64,000 bases of DNA from GCA-002722245 sp038154685 (GCA_038154685.1 JAYPYW010000003.1:41128-105127); one strand, 5' to 3'; positions 1-9,322 are shown, numbered from the stretch's first letter. Notes: generated by a model from the sequence alone, not told the origin. A program made the numbers and translations.

Positions 1-738
1 TCCACCATCTAACCAGTTTGTGTCAGCTTGATGCTTTTCGAAATCTGCAGTGTATAATGAATCTAATAAATCACACTCTAAACAAGCATCCGCATAAGAA
101 ACAGCTTTGTCCTTTAGGTTATCGTATCCTTTACCACCTTCATTGGCTGCTACAATATTTACAACTTTTAAGTAATTGTTGATTACATCTGTACAACCAA
201 TTTTACCTTTTTTATTCATTATTTTAGTTGCGTACATATATCTTGTAGCAGTAGATGATTTAGTTTTTGGGAAAGTATAGTTAACCGCAGAGTCAAGTAG
301 TTGATAAGCCTCCTCTAGTGATTGGTTGATTTTATATTGAGCTAAAACTTTCCCCTTTTTTTCTAAAATCTTCATTTGAGATTTTTGGTTTCCAGGGAAA
401 TATTTCATTCTAGCATCGTAGATCATTAATAAAGAATCAACATATAAATTTCTTACATCTTTGTTGGCTTTGTTTTTCTTTATGAAATGATTCATGATCT
501 TCTCACCTGTGATGTAGATGTTTTTAGAAGATTCTGGACAAGTAGCATAACAAATTCTGAAAGACCTTGCAGCATCATCGTAAGCTTTTTGCTTGCTGTA
601 AATTGTCATTGTAGTTAATGCTTTTTTACATTCATCAGGATTATCTCCGTAGTTTGGTTCTTTTTTATCCTGTGCTGATACATTTAGTAATGTAATTGAA
701 AGTAATGCAGTTGCTAAAATTTTCGCAGTTTTTCTCAT
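1..738 (-). CDS. Secreted hypothetical protein, possibly TPR-like (3' end missing)
   Basis: The reading frame opens with ATG at 738 and runs without a stop to the window edge, giving 246 residues. It starts with a signal peptide (MRKTAKILATALLSITLL, then NVSAQ) and continues as a Lys/Asp/Tyr-rich, mainly helical protein with scattered Cys residues. The helical spacing resembles tetratricopeptide-type proteins of Bacteroidota, but I cannot fix a family. It begins five bases after the stop of the upstream outer-membrane protein gene, so it is probably in the manC-coaX-OMP transcription unit. The product should be periplasmic or outer-membrane associated. Function is unknown and the C-terminus lies outside the window. 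Confidence 0.75.
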   Translation of the reverse strand, partial: MRKTAKILATALLSITLLNVSAQDKKEPNYGDNPDECKKALTTMTIYSKQKAYDDAARSFRICYATCPESSKNIYITGEKIMNHFIKKNKANKDVRNLYVDSLLMIYDARMKYFPGNQKSQMKILEKKGKVLAQYKINQSLEEAYQLLDSAVNYTFPKTKSSTATRYMYATKIMNKKGKIGCTDVINNYLKVVNIVAANEGGKGYDNLKDKAVSYADACLECDLLDSLYTADFEKHQADTNWLDGG

Positions 739-743
739 TTTCC

Positions 744-2048
744 CTATTGAAATTTGCGCTTGATAAACCATTTGTCGTTTAACACAACGCTAGCATTAAT
801 ATTTAAAAAGTTCTCGTTTATACCAAGGTTATTATTAAATCTATTTAAGTAGCCTAAACTAACGAATACACTTGACCCGAAGGATTCCGTTTGGTATTTA
901 AATTTCTTTAACGGCAATTTAAAACCAAAATTGATGCCAAATTCATTAAGCTCCTCATTTTGAGCAACTATTCCAGTATTTCCAGCGTGGACTCCAAAAT
1001 TGTAAGAAATTGTTTTCCAGTAATTCTCTTTTCCTAATGCTTTTGAATTGGGAACGATTCGCGAACTAAGAATAATTTTATTAACGTTTTCTAAACCTCC
1101 TCTTTGGTTATTTAATTCATAAGAACCCAAACCTCTAAATTTATATTCCAAAGAGGTTTCCCAGCTTTCTAACTTTCCTATTGAAACTCCTCCTTGCAAG
1201 GTTGAAGGAAGTGTCATTTTTCCTTTAACAGGAGAATCTCGCGTATCAATTATAAAAGTAGTTTCATGAAACTCCGTTACTTTTTCACTGTTCTCGATGA
1301 ATTGACCATTTACATAATAGTTTGCAGTTTCATAATTGCTAGTGGTGTAATCATTACCTAACTCATAAAATAGTCCAAAGTTTAAATATTTATCTGTCCC
1401 TATTTCCTGTTTGTACTGAAGTCCAGTATTCATGCCAAAACCTGAAACGCTAGAGTAGTTCTGGAATCTGATATTTTGAGCTGATGGATTTTCATAAACA
1501 GCTTTTGATATATCGTTTAATCTTCCAAATACATAATGACCGGTAACTCCAATTGAGATGTTTTTTCTTTCAATACCATATCCCAGAAATACCTTATTTA
1601 AGCTTCCATCTCCTTCATATTGATATTCAACTGAACTTGAATCAGGTAAAGTAGAAGGGAAGGAATATTTATAATTTTGTTTAGCCAGAGGAGTGAAACC
1701 AAAAGCTAATCCCATTTTTTTTGCAATAGGAAATCCTAATCCAAAACCACTAAGGTTTGTATAATTGAAGTAGGTGCTCGAAGTATTAGAATTGATAAAG
1801 TTTGTGCTAGAATAAATTCCTGTTTCTCCAGTTGTAAATGAAAACTGAGAGAAAGTAGCTGGGTTAGCAAGTTTTATTTGGTTGTGTTAAATAGAGCTTG
1901 TTCCAGATCCGGATCTCGAGAAAGTGGCTTGAAAGTTACTTTCAAAGAAATCACCAGGTCCAAACTGTGAAAAAGGAGAGTTTCCTTGTCCTATAGTCCA
2001 GTAAGAACAGATTCCGATTAAAAAATATAGAAGTAAATTTTTATTCAT
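744..2048 (-). pseudogene. Outer-membrane beta-barrel-like protein with an in-frame stop
   Basis: One reading frame from ATG 2048 to TAG 744 would encode 434 residues. It has a signal peptide (MNKNLLLYFLIGICSYW) and then a family-like N-terminus with SPFSQFGPGD, KLANPATFSQF and a long series of alternating beta-strand-like segments ending in KWFIKRKFQ. This is typical of uncharacterised Bacteroidota outer-membrane proteins next to coaX. Codon 54 is TAA (bases 1887-1889) in the same frame, with coding sequence continuing on both sides. An internal ATG at 1715 could only give a barrel lacking its signal peptide. The start overlaps the coaX stop by a few bases. The stop is either a sequencing error or a recent inactivation. 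Confidence 0.7.
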
Positions 2049-2751
2049 TTAATTCAATTAGGTTGTTTAAACCTTTTAAAACCAAATTTTGGTCTGCAAA
2101 GATGCCATTTTTTAACTCAGCACCCAAAAAAGAACTGTCTCCCCCTGTTAAGAAAACTATAAGATTTTCATTTTTAGATTTAAAATGTGAAATAAAACTG
2201 CTGATTTCAGCTTTAACTCCATTGATAACCCCTGATTTCAAACAGTCTATTGTAGTATCTCCAAGCATGTTTGGATAATTTTCAAACTCAGAAACTAACG
2301 GCAGTTGATCAGTAAAATTGTTCATGGATTGGAATCGCATGTTCAATCCCGGTGAAATAGCCCCGCCTTGGTACCCCAATTCTTCAGAAACATAATCAAA
2401 GGTAATGCAGCTTCCTGCATCAATTACAAGTGTGTTTTGCCCAATTTTATGAGCTCCAACACAGGCAACTAACCTATCAATACCTAAGGTTGAAGGAGTT
2501 TTATAATTATTAGGGAATGGGAAGGTTGAATGATGATTTATTCTAATCGTTTTTACCTTCGGTAGGTTCTTTATATCTAGATTATCCACAACGCTTGAGT
2601 AAATAATCTTACTTATCGATTTTAAATGGTTGGCTGATATATAACTTTCTAAATCTTCTCCGTAAGCTATCCTTCCAGAGTCGATTAGGTTTGAATCGTC
2701 AAACAATCCAAACTTTATACTTGAATTACCAGCATCAAGAGCGAGTTGCAT
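2041..2751 (-). CDS. coaX: Type III pantothenate kinase
   Basis: CoaX phosphorylates pantothenate in the first step of coenzyme A synthesis. It belongs to the ASKHA fold and is cytoplasmic. The 236 residues carry the N-terminal phosphate-binding motif DAGNSSIKFGLF (from residue 6), the TPSTLGIDRLVA substrate motif, VIDAGSCITFDYV with the catalytic Asp, GGAISPGLNMRF and the adenosine motif FLTGGDS. Length is slightly below the usual 250. The start ATG shares its A with the TAA stop of the upstream nucleotidyltransferase (TAATG), so the two are translationally coupled. The neighbouring downstream outer-membrane protein gene is a common partner in Flavobacteriia. Confidence 0.95.
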   Translation of the reverse strand: MQLALDAGNSSIKFGLFDDSNLIDSGRIAYGEDLESYISANHLKSISKIIYSSVVDNLDIKNLPKVKTIRINHHSTFPFPNNYKTPSTLGIDRLVACVGAHKIGQNTLVIDAGSCITFDYVSEELGYQGGAISPGLNMRFQSMNNFTDQLPLVSEFENYPNMLGDTTIDCLKSGVINGVKAEISSFISHFKSKNENLIVFLTGGDSSFLGAELKNGIFADQNLVLKGLNNLIELNE

Positions 2752-3839
2752 TAGATATATTTCTTGTACTCTTTCGTAGAGGATAAATCCGTAACGAACT
2801 GTTTGATTTTTTGCTCATCATCTTTTTTGCAGACCAAGAGCGCATCTTCCGTATTTACAACAATAAAGTTATCCAGTCCATCAATAACCATTAATTTATC
2901 GGTTGGATTAGAAATTACATTATTTGAGCTGTTGTAAGTCTTAACACTTTCACCAACAATTGCATTGTTTTTTTCGTCTTTATCTACTTGAGTATACAAA
3001 GATCCCCAAGTCCCTAGATCGGTCCAACCTATGTTGCATGGTAAAACATAAACGTTTTTGGCTTTTTCAAGAATAGCATAATCAACTGAAATATTAACAC
3101 ATTGCGCATATATTTCTTGAATGAAATCATGCTCTTTTTCAGTGGCATAAATTCCAAACCCATCTTTGAATAAATCATGAATTTCAAACATGTTTTTTTC
3201 AAAGGCGTCTACTATACTTTTGGAACTCCAAATAAACATTCCCGAGTTCCAAGAGAAGTCCCCACTCTCGTAGAACACTTGCGCCAATTCTTTGTTTGGC
3301 TTTTCTGTGAAGGTTTTAACCTTTAGAATATCCTTGTCTGAATCCAATTGTTCATCAGTAGCCTGAATGTAACCATATCCAGTATCTGGTCTTGTTGGCG
3401 TAATTCCTAAAGTGATTAAAATATCTTTCTCAGAAGAAGCAAGGAAAGCTTTTTTAATCGTGTTTAAGTATTCTTCCTCCTTAATGATTAAATGATCACT
3501 AGGCGCAACAAGAATATTTGCATTAGGGTTCTTATCGTGAATTTTATAACAACCATATGCCACACAAGGAGCAGTGTTTCTTCTTACTGGCTCAAACAAA
3601 ATATTGTCTTTTGGAATTTCAGGCAATTGCTCAGCTATTAAAGATTCATAGTCGTCGTTAGTAACGATATAAATCTGATCAGCAGGGCAAATTTTAGATA
3701 ACCTATCAAAGGTCATCTGAATTAAACTTCTACCAGTACCAAGTATATCTAAAAACTGTTTAGGCTTTGTATGTGTACTAAATGGCCAGAACCTACTTCC
3801 GATTCCACCAGCCATTATGATTGCGTAGTTATTCTCCAT
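2751..3839 (-). CDS. manC: Mannose-1-phosphate guanylyltransferase
   Basis: This enzyme makes GDP-mannose from GTP and mannose-1-phosphate for glycan synthesis. The 362 residues begin with the nucleotidyltransferase signature AGGIGSRFWPFS and KPKQFLDI, followed by the FEPVRRNTAP motif, the LVAPSDHLI metal-site region, GYGYIQ, FTEKP and WNSGMFIWS, all classical for GMP-type pyrophosphorylases. It is the short single-domain form; the C-terminal phosphomannose isomerase cupin of long ManC proteins is absent. A good Bacteroidota promoter lies directly upstream. The gene heads the unit manC-coaX-OMP-secreted protein and is probably linked to surface polysaccharide made by enzymes elsewhere in the window. 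Confidence 0.93.
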   Translation of the reverse strand: MENNYAIIMAGGIGSRFWPFSTHTKPKQFLDILGTGRSLIQMTFDRLSKICPADQIYIVTNDDYESLIAEQLPEIPKDNILFEPVRRNTAPCVAYGCYKIHDKNPNANILVAPSDHLIIKEEEYLNTIKKAFLASSEKDILITLGITPTRPDTGYGYIQATDEQLDSDKDILKVKTFTEKPNKELAQVFYESGDFSWNSGMFIWSSKSIVDAFEKNMFEIHDLFKDGFGIYATEKEHDFIQEIYAQCVNISVDYAILEKAKNVYVLPCNIGWTDLGTWGSLYTQVDKDEKNNAIVGESVKTYNSSNNVISNPTDKLMVIDGLDNFIVVNTEDALLVCKKDDEQKIKQFVTDLSSTKEYKKYI

Positions 3840-3849
3840 AAATGAATTT

Positions 3850-3878
3850 CAAAAATACTAATTGAGACTTAAGATCAA
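3850..3878 (-). promoter_or_regulatory. Bacteroidota-type promoter of manC
   Basis: On the minus strand there is TTG (3878-3876), an 18-base spacer, then TATTTTTG (3857-3850), matching the Bacteroidota consensus TTG-N17-20-TANNTTTG. The expected transcription start is only a few bases before the manC ATG at 3839, so the leader would be extremely short. Confidence 0.65.
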
Positions 3879-3965
3879 GAAAATTTACTCCTTAATTAAC
3901 TAAATAATTTAGGAGATAACATTTCAAAATGAAAAATTGGTTAACTTAAATCCAAATTAGGAATT

Positions 3966-4094
3966 ATGAGAGGTTTTTTATTATTATCAGTTCTTACTAT
4001 AGTTTTAACAGCAGTATCATGTAAGGGTAGAGATAAATGTGGTGATTGTCCAACCTTTAGTGGGGTAGAAAAACTTGAGAAGAAGCAAGCATAA
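3966..4094 (+). CDS. Mini-lipoprotein, 42 residues
   Basis: A short ORF with ATG at 3966. It has a hydrophobic N-terminal segment (MRGFLLLSVLTIVLTAVSC) ending in a plausible lipobox with Cys19, followed by a charged tail holding a CGDC motif (Cys25 and Cys28) and PTFSG. The length is tiny but the signal/lipobox architecture and the CxxCP element recur in small lipoproteins of Flavobacteriia. It overlaps the TTG start of the SprT-like gene by 20 bases, which suggests translational coupling. Function unknown; it probably sits in the inner leaflet of the outer membrane or in the inner membrane. Confidence 0.6.
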   Translation: MRGFLLLSVLTIVLTAVSCKGRDKCGDCPTFSGVEKLEKKQA

Positions 4095-4653
4095 TATTAG
4101 TTTTTTGCCAGAGGATTTTCAAGCTTATATACTGGAGAAGATTCGACTGGAAAAAATTAATTTCAGATTGGCATCTCCGAGGAAGTCCAAGTACGGAGAT
4201 TACAGGTATAATTTCCAGACTAAAATTCATGCGATTTCGGTGAATATAGATTTGAGTGAGGTTCAATTTATGATCACTTTTATTCATGAACTAGCTCACA
4301 AAGTTTGCTATGATAAATTTCAGGGGAAAGTCCAATCTCATGGCGCTGAATGGAAGGCGATATTTGTTGATCTCTTGAAGGAAGCTAAAACAAAGTTGGT
4401 TTTAAGCGAAGAAAACAAAGTTAAATTTGATCAAGCCATTAAAAGTCCAAAAGCTTCAGGTGATGATTTTGAAGTTATAGACGAGCATCAACTTTTGGTT
4501 TCAGATTTGTCTCCTGAAACTCAATTTGAATTAAAAAGTGGAAGGACATTTAGACTAATTAAAAAAAGAAGAACTAGGTTTTTGTGTGCTGATTTAAATA
4601 ACGGTAAATTGTATGCTGTTTCAGGAAAAGCCCAAGTTGAAAGAATATTATAA
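4075..4653 (+). CDS. SprT-like zinc metalloprotease domain protein
   Basis: The 192-residue product has the SprT-type zincin motif HELAH at residues 71-75 in the context MITFIHELAHKV, followed by a histidine-containing helix (SHGAEWK) expected to supply the third zinc ligand, and an ASGDDF stretch typical of Bacteroidota SprT-like proteins. The C-terminal part (FRLIKKRRTRFLCADLNNGK) resembles the small beta domain of the family. Function in bacteria is poorly defined; the eukaryotic SPRTN relative degrades DNA-protein crosslinks. The start is TTG at 4075, inside the mini-lipoprotein gene; no in-frame ATG precedes the conserved region. The aldo/keto reductase gene starts three bases after the stop. 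Confidence 0.82.
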   Translation: MRRSKHNISFLPEDFQAYILEKIRLEKINFRLASPRKSKYGDYRYNFQTKIHAISVNIDLSEVQFMITFIHELAHKVCYDKFQGKVQSHGAEWKAIFVDLLKEAKTKLVLSEENKVKFDQAIKSPKASGDDFEVIDEHQLLVSDLSPETQFELKSGRTFRLIKKRRTRFLCADLNNGKLYAVSGKAQVERIL

Positions 4654-4656
4654 AAG

Positions 4657-5691
4657 ATGAAAAAGAATAAGTTCGGATTATCGGATATGAACGTCAGTAA
4701 AGTTTGTTTGGGAACCATGACGTTTGGAGAGCAGAATAGTCAGGATGAGGCTTTTGCGCAAATGGATTTTGCCATTGAGAACGGTGTTAATTTTTTTGAT
4801 ACCGCCGAAATGTATCCAGTGCCTGGTAGAGCTGCTACCCAAGGTAATACCGAAAAAATAATTGGTAATTGGTTAGAAGAATCAGGTAAAAGAGATGAGG
4901 TTTTCATCGCAACTAAAGTTGTTGGAAAAGGAGTGAAGTGGATTAGAAAAGGACCAGATTTTTCTAAAGAGCAAATAAATGCAGCTGTCGATGGAAGCTT
5001 AAAAAGGTTGAAGACAGATTTTATTGATCTTTATCAATTACATTGGCCAGAACGAGCGAATAACAAATTTGGAACACGTATCTACCCCTGGGATCAAAAC
5101 GAAGGATACAAGCATAATTTTATGGCGGTTTTGGAAACAATCGCTGAGTTATTAGAGTCGGGAAAAATTAAAAACTGGGGATTATCCAACGAGACTTCTT
5201 GGGGAATGATGAAATTTCTTCAATTGTGTGATCAATATGGATTACCAAAACCTGTTTCAACTCAAAATTCATATAGTTTATTAAACAGATTGTATGAATA
5301 TGGTGGATCAGAAGTTTCACAGTTTGAGGGAATTGGCTTAATGGCCTACAGTCCTTTAGCGTTTGGTGCTTTAACAGGGAAGTATTTAAATGGAGCTCAA
5401 CCAAAAGGAGCTCGTTTAACAGATTTTCCAATATTTGGTAGGTATTTAAACCCTCAAGCTCAACAAGCAGTTGCTGCATTTAAAGATGTGGCAGACAGAA
5501 ATGGGCTTTCGGTTGCAGAACTTTCATTGGCTTTTGTAATGAGTAGACCATTTGTTCATACTACGATTATTGGGGCAACTAAAATGAGTCAGTTAAAAGA
5601 AAATATAGAAGCTGCATTTATCGAACTTCCTGAAAAATTGTTGGAAGAAATTGAAGATGTATTTAATCAATTTCCAGACGCAGCGGTTTAA
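4657..5691 (+). CDS. NADP(H)-dependent aldo/keto reductase, Tas-like
   Basis: A 344-residue (beta/alpha)8 oxidoreductase. Visible family features are the N-terminal LGTMTFGEQNS, the catalytic FFDTAEMYPVP (Asp and Tyr), EVFIATKV (Lys), the LYQLHWPER segment with the catalytic His, GLSNETSWG, and C-terminal TTIIGATKMSQLKENI that binds the NADPH phosphate. The insertion after the Tyr motif and the RYLNPQ region match the E. coli Tas/YeaE-type subgroup. The substrate cannot be told from sequence. It lies between the SprT-like gene and murI with essentially no intergenic space, so the three are co-transcribed. Confidence 0.9.
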   Translation: MKKNKFGLSDMNVSKVCLGTMTFGEQNSQDEAFAQMDFAIENGVNFFDTAEMYPVPGRAATQGNTEKIIGNWLEESGKRDEVFIATKVVGKGVKWIRKGPDFSKEQINAAVDGSLKRLKTDFIDLYQLHWPERANNKFGTRIYPWDQNEGYKHNFMAVLETIAELLESGKIKNWGLSNETSWGMMKFLQLCDQYGLPKPVSTQNSYSLLNRLYEYGGSEVSQFEGIGLMAYSPLAFGALTGKYLNGAQPKGARLTDFPIFGRYLNPQAQQAVAAFKDVADRNGLSVAELSLAFVMSRPFVHTTIIGATKMSQLKENIEAAFIELPEKLLEEIEDVFNQFPDAAV

Positions 5692-6504
5692 TTGAAAAAG
5701 GAACAACCCATAGGGATTTTTGATAGTGGTATTGGCGGTTTAACCGTTGCCAAGGCTATAGCAGATTTGTTACCCAATGAGCAGTTAATTTATTTCGGTG
5801 ATACAGCCCACTTTCCTTATGGAGATAAGTCTCAAGAAGCGATTCAAAATTATGCCGAAGGAATTTCAAAGTTTCTTTTAGAGCAAAATTGTAAAGCAAT
5901 AATTATTGCATGTAATACAGCATCATCTTTTGCTGCGGATTACTTAAAGAAATTGCTGCCATCTGGATTTCCATTAATAGATGTAATTCATCCTGTTGCC
6001 TCCTTTATTGGTGAAACAAATTATAATAGAGTAGGGGTTATAGCAACAAAAGGAACCATCGGTAGTGATGTTTATGCAAAGAGTATAAAGAGCTTAGATT
6101 CTGCTGTTAAGGTTAAATCTTTAGCTACACCTTTATTAGCTCCAATGATTGAGGAAGCCTTTTTTGATAATTCTATCGCTCAAACCGTGATTAATGAATA
6201 TCTGTCTCAGCCTATATTAAATGATATTCAATCACTGATTCTTGGTTGCACTCATTATCCTTTAATTGAAGAAGAGGTAAAAAGTTATTATACCTCTGTT
6301 TCAAAGGAGGTTTTTGTTGTTAATAGTGCAAAAGTAGTGGCCGATGAAGTTAATTTGGTACTCAAACATCTTGATTTGTTGAGTGAAATTAAGTCCACCG
6401 ACCACCATTTTTATGTTTCTGATTTTACTGATTCATTTGAAAAGAGTACCAAGATTTTCTTCGGAAATGAATTGAAATTAGAAAAGAAAAATATTTGGGA
6501 GTGA
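5692..6504 (+). CDS. murI: Glutamate racemase
   Basis: MurI interconverts L- and D-glutamate to supply D-Glu for peptidoglycan. The 270 residues contain the two catalytic cysteines in their signatures: Cys74 in IIACNTASS and Cys186 in LGCTHYPLI. The N-terminal IGIFDSGIGGLTVAKAI and GDTAHFPYG motifs are also canonical. The start is TTG at 5692, the base right after the aldo/keto reductase stop codon; no ATG fits, and the conserved sequence begins within five residues of it. A C-terminal tail of about 25 residues after the domain is Bacteroidota-like and unremarkable. Confidence 0.95.
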   Translation: MKKEQPIGIFDSGIGGLTVAKAIADLLPNEQLIYFGDTAHFPYGDKSQEAIQNYAEGISKFLLEQNCKAIIIACNTASSFAADYLKKLLPSGFPLIDVIHPVASFIGETNYNRVGVIATKGTIGSDVYAKSIKSLDSAVKVKSLATPLLAPMIEEAFFDNSIAQTVINEYLSQPILNDIQSLILGCTHYPLIEEEVKSYYTSVSKEVFVVNSAKVVADEVNLVLKHLDLLSEIKSTDHHFYVSDFTDSFEKSTKIFFGNELKLEKKNIWE

Positions 6505-6531
6505 TGATTTGAATCTTCTTCAGCTAACCCT

Positions 6532-7494
6532 TCAAAACTTAACCTCTCTCATTTTTCCATTCTTATCCAAGATGAAAATGTTTTTCTTTTCCTTGGCTTT
6601 TTCCTTTCTTTCTTCCTTTAATCTTGCCTCTTCCTCTCGATCTCGCTTCACAAAACCATAATCTAATTCATATATGAATTGAACTACGGGTTTTACTTCT
6701 TGGGCATTAAAAACAAAATCTGCATCTCTTAAATCAAGATTGTAATAAGCGTCTATTTCAACTCTTCTGTTATAATTTATTGTTGAGTTTTGAGAGATGT
6801 GATGCTTATATAAACTTGCATTATTAATGTATGATTTTAAATAGCGCTCGCTTGGATAAATCGTATTCTTTCGTTTTTCGAAAAACGGTTTACCATCTGA
6901 TATTTCAAAACCAATATCGCGCGCCAACTGTTTTTTGTCGTTAAGTACTTCAACTGCTTTTGCAGATAGAGAATCTTCAATGGCTTTGCTCGAATTTATA
7001 AATGGAACAATGTCTATCAAATCATAAACGTCATGATTGAAGCAAACTCTTGATAATTGGTCGATCAAAGAAATGTCATTGATTTTGAATGTGAAATTAT
7101 GGGTTGATTTATACCCTGAAGGTTTATTTAAATGAGCCGAATCAGGTGTTAAGCTGTAAATGGGATCAAGTCCAATAACATCTACTAAAATATCGTTTTT
7201 TTGCAGTTTTAGTTTTTTGAGGTCTTTAATTATCGAATTTCTTTTTTCAGTTGTTTTCTCTTCTAGATCTTCAATTGTTGGGCTAATAGATGTAGCAGTG
7301 TAGGTTACATGATAGCCATCTGGAAGCGCATTGTAAATTACTCTAGTTTTGATATTTAGTTGATTGCCAGCAACTGAAACAGACTGTTTTTTATTTGATC
7401 CAAATTCTGTTGATCGATTAAAGGCTTTATTAATTACTTGGGCATTTAAACCCAGTCCGACCACTAATGCTAATAAGGTGATTTTTGTTTTCAT
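6532..7494 (-). CDS. Secreted SIMPL/DUF541-like protein
   Basis: 320 residues with a cleavable signal peptide (MKTKITLLALVVGLGLNAQ). The body has the pattern of SIMPL (DUF541) proteins: a region near residues 60-120 with a helix of alternating Glu/Lys (EDLEEKTTEKRNSIIKDL), then NDILVDVIGLDPIYSL, where the family has a Thr/Pro-Tyr motif, and later an alternating strand region (YNRRVEIDAYYNLDL). The extreme C-terminus is a highly charged helix (REEEARLKEERKEKAKEKK). SIMPL proteins are periplasmic and of unclear role. Divergence is high, so the family call is moderate. The gene has its own dyad upstream and is transcribed towards murI. Confidence 0.6.
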   Translation of the reverse strand: MKTKITLLALVVGLGLNAQVINKAFNRSTEFGSNKKQSVSVAGNQLNIKTRVIYNALPDGYHVTYTATSISPTIEDLEEKTTEKRNSIIKDLKKLKLQKNDILVDVIGLDPIYSLTPDSAHLNKPSGYKSTHNFTFKINDISLIDQLSRVCFNHDVYDLIDIVPFINSSKAIEDSLSAKAVEVLNDKKQLARDIGFEISDGKPFFEKRKNTIYPSERYLKSYINNASLYKHHISQNSTINYNRRVEIDAYYNLDLRDADFVFNAQEVKPVVQFIYELDYGFVKRDREEEARLKEERKEKAKEKKNIFILDKNGKMREVKF

Positions 7495-7496
7495 AT

Positions 7497-7522
7497 CCTG
7501 TGTTTTGATTATATAACACAGG
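7497..7522. promoter_or_regulatory. Inverted repeat just upstream of the SIMPL-like gene
   Basis: CCTGTGTT at 7497-7504 and AACACAGG at 7515-7522 form an 8-bp perfect dyad with a 10-base A/T-rich spacer, two bases upstream of the start codon (7494). It could be an operator or a 5' leader hairpin covering the initiation region. Confidence 0.45.
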
Positions 7523-7580
7523 TAGGTGCAAACGTTTCAAAAAGGTCATTGTTAAGAGATGTTAAAAGGGGGATGAAACA

Positions 7581-7610
7581 AAAAAAGCCAAGGTTTACCT
7601 TGGCTTTTTT
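7581..7610 (-). terminator. Terminator of glyS
   Basis: A perfect 13-bp stem AAAAAAGCCAAGG / CCTTGGCTTTTTT with a TTTA loop. The U-tract is present on both strands, so it can work in both directions. It lies 23 bases after the glyS stop on the minus strand. Confidence 0.9.
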
Positions 7611-7633
7611 CTACATAATATATTTAATATAAA

Positions 7634-9162
7634 TCACCCTAACTTTTTAAGGACATTCTTCATGTTAACGCTTTCGGATAAAATACCTGATAATTCATCA
7701 ATAGCAACCCTTTTCTGTTCCATTGAGTCTCTTTCTCTAAGAGTAACGGTATTATCTTCTAAAGTTTGGTAATCGACAGTAACACAAAAAGGAGTACCTA
7801 TAGCATCCTGTTTTCTATAACGTTTACCAATTTTACTTTTCTGATCGTAAGTACACTCAAAATCAAATTTCAAGTCATTTACTATTTCTTTTGCTTTATC
7901 ATCTAATCCGTCTTTACCCATCAAAGGAAGTACTGCAACTTTAAACGGTGCTAGGAAAGGAGGGAATTTTAGAACAACTCTTTCAGAACCATCTTCTAGT
8001 TTTTCCTCTTCATATGCAGTAGATAAAACTGCCAAGAACATTCTGTCTACTCCAATAGAAGTTTCAACAACATAAGGAACGTAACTCTCATTAGTTTCAG
8101 GATCGAAATATCTTAATTTCTTTTTAGAATATTCCTCATGAGAACTTAAGTCAAAATCTGTTCTAGAGTGAATACCCTCTAATTCTTTAAATCCAAATGG
8201 GAATTTAAACTCTATATCTGCAGCAGCATCTGCATAATGAGCTAGCTTAAGGTGATCGTGAAATCTATGCGAACCTTCAGGGAATCCAATAGCTGTATGC
8301 CAGTTCATTCTTGTTTCCTTCCAGTATTCATACCATTTTTCTTGTTCACCAGGACGAACGAAAAATTGCATTTCCATTTGTTCGAACTCTCGCATCCTAA
8401 AAATAAATTGTCTAGCAACAATCTCGTTTCTAAATGCTTTTCCGATCTGAGCAATACCAAATGGTAAGTTCATACCACTTGTTTTCTGAACGTTTAAGTA
8501 GTTAACAAAAATACCTTGTGCTGTTTCTGGTCTAAGATAAATGGTGCTAGCTCCTTCAGAAACAGAACCAATCTCAGTTGAGAACATTAAGTTGAACTGA
8601 CGAACATCAGTCCAGTTTTTACTCCCAGAAATTGGACAATTAATTGCTTAAATCCAGGCATATCTTCATCCTCCTGAACTTGCTTTAATCTTCCTTCTAC
8701 CTCTTGGATCTTTTCTTGATACCCTAAAACTCTTGGATTGGTTGATTTGAATTGAACCTCATCAAAAGATTCACCAAATCTTTTAGCAGCTTTGGTAACT
8801 TCTTTATTGATTTTAGCAATTAATTTATTTTCAATGTATTCTTCAACTAATACATCTGCTCTATATCTTTTCTTGGAATCTTTATTGTCAACCAAAGGAT
8901 CATTAAATGCATCAACATGACCTGAAGCCTTCCATGTTGTTGGATGCATAAATATTGAAGCATCAATACCTACAATATTTTCATGCATTTGAACCATTGA
9001 ATTCCACCAATAGTCTTTTATATTCTTTTTTAGGGCTGAACCATTCTGACCGTAATCATAAACAGCACTTAATCCATCATAAATTTCACTAGATTGAAAA
9101 ACGAAACCAAACTCTTTAGCATGAGAGGTTACTTTTTTAAATACTTCTTCTTGTGTTGCCAT
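7634..9162 (-). CDS. glyS: Glycyl-tRNA synthetase (alpha2 type), frameshifted in this sequence
   Basis: Class II synthetase charging tRNA-Gly. Two frames join to a full-length enzyme of about 510 residues. The N-terminal 191-residue frame (start ATG 9162) has SSEIYDGLSAVYDYGQNG and WWNSMVQ, with the Bacteroidota long alpha-helical insert. The C-terminal frame (7634-8587 plus upstream codons) holds LRPETAQGIF, RMREFEQMEMQFFVRPGE, GIHSRTDFDL, PYVVETSIGVDRMFL and the anticodon-binding domain ending NVLKKLG. The frame change falls near 8640. In the second frame the sequence NCPISGSKNW directly precedes WTDVRQFNLMF, as expected, so a single base appears to be missing. As glyS is essential, an assembly error is the likeliest cause. 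Confidence 0.9.
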
Positions 9163-9166
9163 GCCG

Positions 9167-9174
9167 CAAAAATA
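9167..9174 (-). promoter_or_regulatory. Candidate -7 element of glyS
   Basis: TATTTTTG on the minus strand fits TANNTTTG and ends four bases before the ATG at 9162, so the transcript would start at or next to the start codon. I see no clear TTG at -33. Confidence 0.45.
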
Positions 9175-9322
9175 GGACTTTTATAGTTGATTTTAATAAT
9201 CTTGTATAGCTATATGTAAAAGAAATTATAAAATAAAGTGTGACTTTTTTGAAAAGCTCCATTATTAGATCAGAAGGTGAAAAAAACTGAAACAAAAATC
9301 AACAATTAAGTGTTGAAAATGG

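Noticed and set aside
1905..1916. 12-base perfect palindrome AGATCCGGATCT followed by CTCGAG near the in-frame stop
   Set aside because: It looks like cloning sites but reads as sensible protein (SRSGSGT) in the gene's frame, so it is native coding sequence and not vector.
8587..8650. Programmed -1 frameshift in glyS
   Set aside because: There is no slippery heptamer with a downstream structure, no precedent in this gene, and other small errors occur in this assembly.
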